Source of the DNA: Saccoglossus kowalevskii | Taxonomy: Eukaryota; Hemichordata; Enteropneusta; Harrimaniidae | Reading direction: 5' to 3' | Assembly: GCF_000003605.2 (NCBI RefSeq) | Contig: NW_003129857.1 | Coordinates: 320,794 to 367,966 of the forward strand | DNA: 47,173 nt | Shown: piece after piece, positions 1 through 10,000 of the stretch | Numbering within the stretch: position 1 is the stretch's first letter | Layout: every line of letters starts with the position of its first letter | Translations under genes and position numbers: made by a program | Notes under the pieces: generated by a model | What the model was told of the DNA's origin: nothing | Database searches by the model: none | The model's input: only the letters and a program-made list of their open reading frames with translations

Positions 1-649
1 CCGTCGTGATTCGCGCAGGCGCAGGCACAGACTGCCGGCGACGCAGCAAGTATGGTCGACTCTCTTAATCCTTTCTAGCTGCATGCAGACACACAGCTGT
101 AAGCAGTTTGCACAAATACACACCACCTAGCTTGGCTCAACACAGCGGGAGACACATGGGAAATCAGTCACGTGTAACATGTAGCCACTCGCCTCTGTAC
201 CATAACATACGCAGCGGGTGTTTTCCCAATCTACCAATCACTGGCCTTCATACAGAGTTGTTGTTTGATTGCGAGCTAAATGCACCTGCTCAGTAGCCTT
301 AAACTATGCATATACATCCATGTGCAATTAATCAGGTCGCATGTCAGGCACATCCCACTCCAACGGCGACACCTGCTATAGATTTAATGAGAATATCCAA
401 GTTGGTGTTCACCCATGCAGTTTTATATATTTTCTACATCTGTTCACCTAGAGATAGTTTGATTAATATAATCAGTCACGCCCCAGAATATAGTGTCCAA
501 AGACTGCACATGGTAAAGTCTATGTCAGGTATACCAAAATATTTCTTGGCAATTTCAATTTCTGAATATCCACATTTGATACCACTTTTTATGCCACATG
601 CATTTCTTTTTTGCTAAAAGTAATTTGTGTGTAATAATATGATTATTAT
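1..649. other. no gene recognised
   Basis: The first 300 bases are more GC-rich than what follows, and two short open frames run through 108-617. Neither shows a domain, a signal peptide or splice sites that match the gene family further on. I see no repeat copy elsewhere in the window that would identify it. It could be the edge of an upstream gene or of a transposon. Confidence 0.4.
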
Positions 650-740
650 AATAATATGAGATTATTGCGAGGATACACGAAGACAGTTCAGCGGAGGTCG
701 ATGCGACGGCGTACTGTCTGAGTGCATACTTTGAGGTATA
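650..740. repeat. fold-back repeat, copy 1
   Basis: This short palindromic element is marked by ATTGCGAGGATAC at one end, an inner GACAGT...ACTGTC pair and GCATACTTTGAGGTAT at the other end. Related copies lie at 8362-8510, 15222-15318, 24648-24742 and 40258-40375. The core AGCGGAGGTCGATGCGAC is shared with the 40 kb copy. No protein is encoded, so it is probably a non-autonomous DNA element. Confidence 0.6.
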
Positions 741-837
741 TTGAGTTTCTGAAACTGGGCCAACATGATATTATCTTTTGAAGAGTCATGTGGGATAATA
801 TACAAATCCCTAATTAATTAATTGATCATAAATCGCA

Positions 838-1476
838 TAAACATGTTCATTAGTTTATTATGTACAATCATGAAGCTAATGTCCATGGCACAATTAAATA
901 CCATTATTTTTTGTGTTACGGTTAAGCTTTTTGAGAAACGTGTCATAATATGTCTTGAAAATTGATATTTTTAGAGCTATTCCATGGAACACATTATTAA
1001 AGAAAATTGCATTTTTTTATACTTTTTAAAACCAAGATTTTTTAAATAATTCAGAACAACAAAAAATACTCCATTATTAACAATATATGATTTTTTCAGC
1101 CTATGTCACCAGGCTAGATTGTGAGATATTGCATAATATCTCTGCCATAGGAACCTTTGGTAAAAGTGGTATAATAGTATCAAAATGGCGACTTTACACT
1201 ATTATACAGCCATAATTTTCTCGGAAAAAAGGCTGGTGACCCCCAACTTTTTGTTAGGTCAATATCCTTGTATTGCTTTGAAGGACAGTTGTAAAATGAA
1301 TAAATCTCTGCCATAGGAACCTGTGGTAAAAGTGGTATAATAGTATCAAAATGGCGACTTTACACTATTATACAGCCATAATTTTCTCGAAAAAAAGGCT
1401 GGTGACCCTCAACTTTTTGTTAGGTCAATATCCTTGTATTGCTTTGAAGGACAAAATGAATAAATTCTGGGTATTT
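838..1476 (+). repeat. dispersed repeat R1 with internal duplication
   Basis: The segment starting near ATGTTCATTAGTTTATTATG has a second copy at 25437-25876 in the same orientation. Inside this copy a block beginning TCTGCCATAGGAACC occurs twice, at 1141 and 1307, giving a tandem duplication of 166 bases. The 25 kb copy has the block only once. It has no coding capacity that I can see. The element type is unknown. Confidence 0.7.
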
Positions 1477-4111
1477 TAATTTATGAGTTGGCTGATTTAC
1501 AAGAGTCGGTATGCTGAAATGTCAGCATTAACACTAAGCAGTCTGTACTTTGTAGTTTTGGAATTCATTTCTGATAATCCAAATACCTCTAAAATGTTTC
1601 AAGTCATAGAGTGGAAGAAACAGTATTGTAGTTTGTATGTGATTCTTTTGTCGAGAATAAAGGGTATTACCAGTTTTACATAAATAAATCCACGCAAAAA
1701 AAACACTCAATATATGCCTCCAAATGGCATGTATTATGCCACCTTTATCACAATATAAATTCACATATCTGTCATGACCTGTCAGGAACTGAACAATCGA
1801 TTTACGATTTATTTGATTTCTTTTGTAAACGGGAAATGCTGATATATAAGGCAGTTTTGTCTTATCGTCTTATCGTGGAATCTAGCAGTTAATGTTTATG
1901 AACTGTATGTAGTTGTTGTATGAAATATATTAGTAGTGTGGACAGCTTCGTGATAATCTGGTTCAAATTGCTGCGAATTAAGATAATTCACAGTGTCTTT
2001 TAATCTGCAATCATATATTTAGTGAATGTGTTCTAATGATATAAACATCAGAACTTCCCTGTTGTGTTATTAAATGTATATGTATGCAACGTCTTAAAGG
2101 TAGATTGTGAGATAGTACTGATATGTGCATGTCATATCAATCTGACATTCCTATACTGGTTGCCACATTTTCTGTAGAAGTGTGATGTGATGAATAATTA
2201 CACGTGTTATATGACGCCATTTCCTGTTATTATGATATATAGTAGATACAAACAACGCCCGGACGTGACAGTTGCCTGTATGGTATGACAGAAATGTTGA
2301 TTAATTCGATTTTCAATGTTCAATGATTCTTGTAATGACATGTCAACAATAGCCATGTATTTGATGTGAAATGACTTCAATAATTAACGCTGTCTTGAAT
2401 GCCACCATGTAAATATATTAATCCAATATCTGGATAATGCAGACTTTGCTATGATATGTTAATATATGATTTGAGCATATTCATTATTTATTTTTGTGAG
2501 TGTAGTATAAACAATCAATGCCGTAAACAGGTATAACATGATAAAACAATTTTAATGTGCGTCTACAAACTCGTATCTGTATTTTCTGTCATTTCAAGTG
2601 AGACAATTCATCGTCTCTTCTGATAACCAATTATCATTACCTACCACTTCTTGTATGTTAGCAAAACTTCCACATCGTGCCCCCCCCCCATAAACCTTGT
2701 CACTTATTGCCACTCACAATTACTGTCTACCTTCAGTATATTTGAACATATAACATATATGACACAGAAAACGAAACGACCGAACAAATATCAAATAAAT
2801 CTCCACATTTTTATATGTATACCATGTATATGTATATGGCAGTCGTGTGTCATTTACAAGACCAAAGTTTCCATTCGTAACCCAATGTTTACCAATTGTC
2901 ACAGACGTCTGCAATCCATGAGGCAGATATAACACAATTAATACATTGAAACTAAACAAATGTGCATACAAATGTATAAGGAATTCAATCAATTCAATTG
3001 TTCACACGACTGTATGGAAGATGAAATGTCAATATTGGTGTACTGAAATATGTATACCAAGCCGTAACTTTTTACTTAGATACAATGTGTCCGCAGAGTA
3101 CAGTGATAACGTTGCATTATATATCACGTATCATAATATCAGCTCGAGGTCAGTTATTTAAATATGGGAGACTACTATATACTGTATGTCCAACAGATTC
3201 AAAATCGTCTTGTGAAAAAACTTTCAGATCTTCGTCTCATTAAATATTTTCCTTTGCATAATAATTTAAAATGCAATAGTGATTGTGTATCAGCAATTGA
3301 TTCCAATTCCCAGACTGGTTTGCATTGTTTCAGAGACAACAATCAAAGAATCAATTTACGTACCTTCTTTTTAAAATAAACGTTACGCTAACGATTGCCA
3401 GCAATATACTTCATAGAGCAGACAATGAGAGAAGGTAGACTGGACACTTTGGCAGAGTAGGTGAATACAATAAGAGGGGGAGTGTATTTATACATCCATG
3501 AATTTGAGACGTGTGGCAATAGAAGACCACAAACACTTTATTTTGTCAAAATGGAATTATTTTGTCCATATTTATTTCATTTATGCACGAAATGTGTGAT
3601 AATGTAGTATTGTGATGATAATATAGCAGGAAAATGTATTATCGTGGGATGTGACAGTCTTTATTCAAAGATTCTGATGCACTCAAGTGGCTGTCCGATC
3701 TCACTGATATATATGTTGTTGTCTCCACAGACAGAGCTAAAAGTGCAGAATTTGTTTGTATGTTATATTATTATCAGTGCATTATGGAAGAAAATAGGCG
3801 TAATTGAAAAAAACAATAGTTTTATACAGAAGCAACAACTGTTCTTGGTAATCACAATCATTCATGACATATATACATTTATATAAAAGACAAAATGAAT
3901 GACTTGCAAAGTTCTTATTGAAAACCAAAACTTAAAATTTATTGTTGAAACTTCTAAATGTTTAACCAAGAAGTTTGACATCCAATTTGTCTACTGTGAA
4001 AATTTAGATATAATCATCTTTTCTAGATGTGGTATAAACCAAACGTGCATATTGAAAAATATCGAAGAAACTTTGAAAAAATTTAAATAAAGAGAACTTT
4101 CGAGTGTAATA
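1477..4111. other. intergenic, nothing recognised
   Basis: This is AT-rich sequence with a few short open frames of 60-93 codons at 1483-4090. None has a recognisable domain or family-like splice signals, and several overlap on both strands, as random AT-rich DNA does. A run of nine C lies near 2680. Confidence 0.5.
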
Positions 4112-4735
4112 TCAGGGGGAATTTCTTCTGCCTCGGGGTTCTCCACACGTGTCAGGGGGGAATCTCCTCTCGTCTCTATATCGCGTCCCCTTGAGGTACG
4201 GGATCGGGTAAGTCACTTAAGCTTTACAGTCAAATAAGACACACACAAAGAAATACGTTTCAACTCTCGTCTTAGTCGGACTGTCCAGCACTCTATAAGA
4301 CACAGCGCCCTGGGGAAAAATCCCCAAGACTATCGCAAGGCTGAACCAAGACTCGCCCAAGACTTTCTAGGACTGCGTCTGTCCTGGTGTACTCGGCAAG
4401 ACCAACTAAAACAACTTTATTCCTTTTCAAAACTCTAACCAATTACAAAACAGTAAAAAGACTCTAGGGCGTAACCTTCAATCATAAAGCCAATCACACT
4501 AAGTACTGAATACGTCATATCTTTTGATTAATCGTTCACTACATTAATAACTACGGATACCAACTGTCAGAAATAGTAGTCCGAATAGCGACGGTTATCT
4601 CGTAATTAGTTGCAAATCACTGAGCCAAGTTCCGTCCAAAACTTCAAATAGGCCCAAACGATGACAGACATAACACAGCAATTCGCTCGTAATCAGCTAA
4701 TTAAGTCGGTCAACAGATACGGGGAAAACAAATTC
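4112..4735 (-). repeat. dispersed repeat R2 (LTR-like), inverted copy
   Basis: Read on the minus strand, this matches 14140-14960 on the plus strand. Shared landmarks are GGTTACGCCCTAGAGTC, CCCCAGGGCGCTGTGTCT, the ACACGTGTGGAGAACCCC block and a CCCCCTGAT end. This copy lacks the 33-base minisatellite expansion seen at 14.5 kb and has only a short pre-repeat stretch there. A TGTTATG...TAACA-like pair of termini suggests a solo LTR, but similarity continues past the TGTTATG end and I see no target duplication. Confidence 0.6.
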
Positions 4736-7002
4736 ATGACAGTAACTTCATTTAACACTTTCGATTACTCTCCACTGTATACCACTATACCACGTGACGT
4801 TAAGCACTAAGTATATTATTCATCAATCATTAGTTCTAATAGTTACAAATAAACAGTAGTTGGTACGATTTTTTTGTTATGGACAGGACTTTTATACACT
4901 GAAGATGTCATTATCATTATCTTGGAATTCTAATTATAAAAATGCATGGGCACAAAAATAGGAAAAACATTGAGATCCCTTGTTGGCGGATTTATTTACT
5001 TAATTTTATAAACCTGAATTCGCACAGACATTAATTCAAAACAGAAGATACAACAAACCACAGTCTTTAATTTCCCATTCACATATATTGATGATGGCTT
5101 TCTGTCAACAATCTCAAATTTAGTGATTGTATTCAAATGATGTATCCAGTGAGATTAAGGGGACTACAGAATCTGTGTGTTCACACTTTCATATCAATAC
5201 TTCAGTCTCCTGCCTGTGACGTATATATTTCCCAACTCATTCGCTATGCTTAGCCATGTGGCACATGCGTACATTTTTTTTTTGGGGGGGGGGCATTGTC
5301 TTCTATCATCTAAAGGATTTTTGGCAGCTTGTGTTTAAATATGATAACAATATTAACATATGATCGCAGATGACAACAATGTCACTTTTTGATGTACACA
5401 ATCGGGTTCAACATGTGAAACAGGATGTGCTCACTCATTTTGAATAACCTCACATCGTCACTTGGCTGTATACGTCGAGGTCTCGGTATCATTCTTGATA
5501 ATGTTTTGTAATTAATTGTCTATGTAGTTTGGTTGTAGTTGTTTTGAGATCATGAACTTGTATTTCCCTTTGCGACTTTGTTATAATGATCTATGGTTGG
5601 GACCTATCCTCTCATCCATATTTGCATCACGTTTAATGTTTCTATCGACGTTCCCTTCAATTGGGGAAATGACAACCGTGTGTTCCACTATCATTTAGTA
5701 CTAAAATGGTGCACTATATAATTTAGTTTATGATAACTACTGTAATTTACTTTAATTGCACACCTGCCTGATTGGAATTCTTTATCAATCAGAAATTAAT
5801 TATATATCTACACTAATTATCTCATCAGAGCATGACGATTCAAGATGTGGTGTTTTGGGTAGTCATAAAGTATGATGTATAACTTTTCATCCAATGTGTC
5901 TTTAATAAAAGTTACCTCCCCCACATCTTTTTTGTAAATATTATTGTTATAATTGAAGCAATAGCAAGTTAACTCTGTGTGTATTATGTTCATCTGTGTA
6001 AAATATGTTCAGTTATTCTTATTCGCAAGCATTGATTAATGGATGCACTGCATTTATAATATTGTTATGCATCAGAATTCAACTAACTAAAAAAATAATT
6101 GACTTAGGTGACGAATCATCCGATAGCATATAGATAGCAGAAACGTACTTGAAAAGCAAAATATAATTGAACGTTAATTTAATTTAAAATGATGCATCGG
6201 GAAAAAACAAACATATATATACACGAGTTCATTAAACATGTGTAACATTTTTTGAAATTACTTTCATATATTTTCAGTATATTTTCACAGCTTCGGATGG
6301 TGAAGAACGAATGAAATTCGTTTAGGTATTTATCTAAATAAATCAAAATATTAATTGAAAGCGATTTGAAATGTTAAGAATAAAGTCCAGTACGACTAAT
6401 ATATGACGGAATCTGTACAAGCACATTTGTGTGTATGTTTGCGCCACATAAATATGATTTAATCCATGGGAATTTAAGATGATTCAGTATTGAAAAATGA
6501 GAGCAATAATAACATATTGACAGGTAATTATGGGACACGTATTTAAGTATGACGGTCTGTATATGGATAGATGTTCATTGTACTATGACAATGGCACCAT
6601 TGATAACGTTTTCTCATTTTAACACAAGTACTACATTTACTTTACATCAATCGTAATAGTTCTAGTACGAATATTGCTATTATTATGTCACCTGTAGCAT
6701 CACACACATTTGCCAGTACTTTTCTGGCGTTGTTGACTCCTTTCAATAAAAGCGAATGTGCAATATACTCCTCGAACAAAAACAAAAACTAAACATATGA
6801 ATTTCTTCTTTGTCCCATGTCACAAATAATGCACCTGTTTTAGAAGACCAACAAAACGGAACATACATTTTGAAGTTTAAGAATCCATCATCAGGTGAAG
6901 ATCGATGTTTCAATCTATATTAACCGTAATTGGTAATTAAATATTAATGACAGAAGTTAATGGAAGATCGTAGTGCATGATGGTCTATAGTGATATCAGT
7001 GG
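4736..7002. other. intergenic upstream of gene A, nothing recognised
   Basis: AT-rich DNA with no exon-like open frame and no repeat copy that I could match elsewhere in the window. A run of about eight T followed by about ten G at 5272-5293 is a simple-sequence tract. The promoter of gene A must lie at the right end of this stretch. Confidence 0.5.
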
Positions 7003-7009
7003 TATAAAT
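7003..7009 (+). promoter_or_regulatory. TATA box of gene A
   Basis: TATAAAT lies 57 bases before the ATG of gene A. Genes B and E have comparable TATA motifs 54 and 43 bases before their ATGs, which supports the assignment and implies short 5' leaders. Confidence 0.55.
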
Positions 7010-7059
7010 GTCGGAGAATTGAGTCAAAATGTGTAAACTGCGTCAACGTGTTCGAGAAC

Positions 7060-10000
7060 ATGGACAGAGCGATGAAATACGCATTGGTTGTGAGTGTCGT
7101 ACTGTGGGGTGCCTCACTCGCACGAAGCTCATCTATAAGTGTATTGAAACGAACCGAACAAGTAAGTAACTTTAAAATAAGTTTTAATTACATTTTGACT
7201 TCGATCTGACGTGATTATCATAAATTGTTCACGATTACCCGTTTAATTGGTTCAGGTTGGGAAAGGAATTATTCGGTTTATGGGATGTATGGTATTGCGC
7301 TCTAACTTTCCCAAATTTGAACAAGTATTCCCAACTCCTTTATCAGTGTTTCGATCACTACTAACAGTTTGGGTGTGGTATCGAAAAAAACAACAATATA
7401 TAACAAACCCGAAAACAAAATTATTCTAAAATTTAATATAGAAGAATGAGTAATGACGAGTGACACATGTAGGGCTGGTTCTTATTAAGACACCGACTAT
7501 ATTCTCTCAATTGCCTGTCTTGAAGTCTAAGTGTTGTCATATGTGAATAACGAGCACTATTGACGTGTCTTTTTTGTATTCGTAATACTAGTATATTGGC
7601 TTATTATTATATAGAAAAAACTGTGTGTACGTGTCAGTGTCGTAAACCACAGATCATTACCATTACCGTTAGCGTTACCATGTATTTTACCAAGAACATG
7701 CGGTGATTTATTTATTGTACGTCATTGTAGTAACACCTGGTAATGGTACTTGTAATATTTCATTAGCGATCAGTATGTATGCAAACATCCCATATCTTGG
7801 AATAAGTGGTCTCCTGGAAATAAAATACTCCTGTTCGTTGGCAGTTTTTTTGATCTTTTAAAGTTAACTATGTTGACTATATTTGCCACAATTAAACTAC
7901 TTGCACTCATTTATTCCAAGTGTTGTTTTTTTTTTTTCAAATTTACAATGCTAATTTAGGTGACAGTTTCAAACAACCAATCACAATAGCTTATCATAAT
8001 GAATAATTACTATCGTCGAGCCCAGGCGTGACTGGAATAGAAGTGGAACACGCTATAGGTTCTGAGTGGACTTTTACAATTATTATTATTAGTAGTAGTA
8101 TTATACATCTGTCACCGTAACGCCATACGTTACAGCGTGCCGTAATTTTGCGGTATTTTACGGGGTATTTTTGTCCTACCATATTAGGAAATGCAAATTC
8201 CAAATATGGAATGATTATGCGCGTAAGCGACCTCTAACAATAACAACAAACATGGCTGCCACCAGGGTTTGACCGGACTCCACACAAAGAATTTCGCAGA
8301 TTCTGCTCTAAACATTTTGAATTTCGGCATTCCCATGGTGTATCCTTGGAAGGAATAGATGTATAATAATAAGGTTATGACGAGAATACATCAAAGTATG
8401 CACCTCAGACAGTACGCCGCGCATCGACCTCCGCTGCGCGTTGGTCGATAATCCAGCTGTACTGTCTTCGTGCATACTTTGAGGTATCCTCGCAATAACC
8501 TTATACATGTATTACCTTATACTTACTAGTATATGAATGTCGATGCCGCCCTCTGTGGCAGAGATGTAAATTTGCAATTCCTTCGGAATCATCGTCCGCC
8601 TGCACGGTGCTGTTCCGTTCGGACATTCCTCCCTCTACAACCTCTGATAGTGGAGTGCTTCGCCGAAACATTCACCTCGAAAATTCAAGATGTTAGGAAT
8701 AACTTCATAAAGTGTTTATTTGTTCCGACAGGCGCTGAGCATCAGGAACGCAATGAAACGGGGTATGGTTTACGTCCATTATCTTCATAAAACAACAAAT
8801 AACCATAATACATTTTGAAAGGAATTCTGCGTATTGACTCAGGAATTCCAGTTATTGTGCCAGTTGATGATTTCTTTTCTTATGAATATAATTAGCTTCC
8901 TAATGTTTAAGATATTTCGGTATTTGTTCTGACAGTTTTAATTAACTTTTTAATTGCTTATTTATATTTTCTTTGTCATATCAATGTCAAGTACAAATAT
9001 CAACTAAAATCTAACTTCATTGTACTATGCATCCCTGTATGAGTGACGTTAGTTAGTAGTACTGTCAAACATGTGTTAGTGACAACCACTATTTAAAAAC
9101 ATTGCTAAAGCAAGGCTTAACACTTGCACGACATTTTGGGTCACGAACTGGGAGGCTCCCGCACTGTTCACGACTAGTTCACGACGAATTCATGAACATT
9201 TTGCGCATAGTTCACGAACCGGTCGCTAAATTTTGTCGTGACCAAACTTTTGAACATTTCAAAATTCTCGTCCCGACATGGCACGAAGTCGCGACGGGTT
9301 TACGCACAGTTTACGACTCGAGTCGTGCCAATGCGTGCCACAGAATCGTGCAAGTGTCAGCCTTGCTTTATAGTGACAACTTTCACGCACAACTTAGGAA
9401 CACCAACCTTTCAGAACTACTGTAAAACATGTTATTTTAGCTAATCTGTAATTTCGCTAATTCAAAATGCAGCTAATTTAACAGAAAGTATATTTTCACA
9501 GGGAGATAGTTGACATTTTAGCTAAATTAAGATTCTGTTAATTCATGCCAAGAGTCAAATCCGCTAGAATTGCATGCAGCTATTTCAACGTATTGTGCAG
9601 TATTTGTTTAGAAACCAACATAATAATTAGCATTCTGTTCATAAAACACTTTTTAATGTCTCCAAGTCAAATTTATTTAATTTTGATCAACTCCAATAAA
9701 TGTGTTCCATCTCATTATTTTCTGGACAAATATTACCGGTGTGTCAAATGTTTGATTAGGCACATGAAATAATTATCGAATCTTCATATAAAGACCATTT
9801 TAATGAAATCCCTTGGAGGGCGCTATACACAGATTTCACGCATTAATATTCAAAATACCATTGAGAGTTGAACACTTCTTTCCTGTGCCAGTGGCGGCGG
9901 CACAGGGGGTGGCGCCCTCGAAAAAAAATGTTGGGGCGTCGCCCCTCCAAAATTAAGCTGAAACCTTTTGTGTCAGCAACATTTGTCTCTCAAAATGCAG

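Noticed and set aside
8280-8352. Possible THAP-type zinc finger (FCSKHF) in the compound element
   Set aside because: The second copy reads ICSKRF after an in-frame stop, and the other THAP landmarks are absent in both; the match is too short to name a transposase.
8533-8790. 85-codon open frame as a separate gene
   Set aside because: Only its last part is likely coding, as the short exon 2 of gene A (8732-8762); the rest is intron.
9102-9425. 107-codon open frame
   Set aside because: It coincides with a MITE and its inverted ends.
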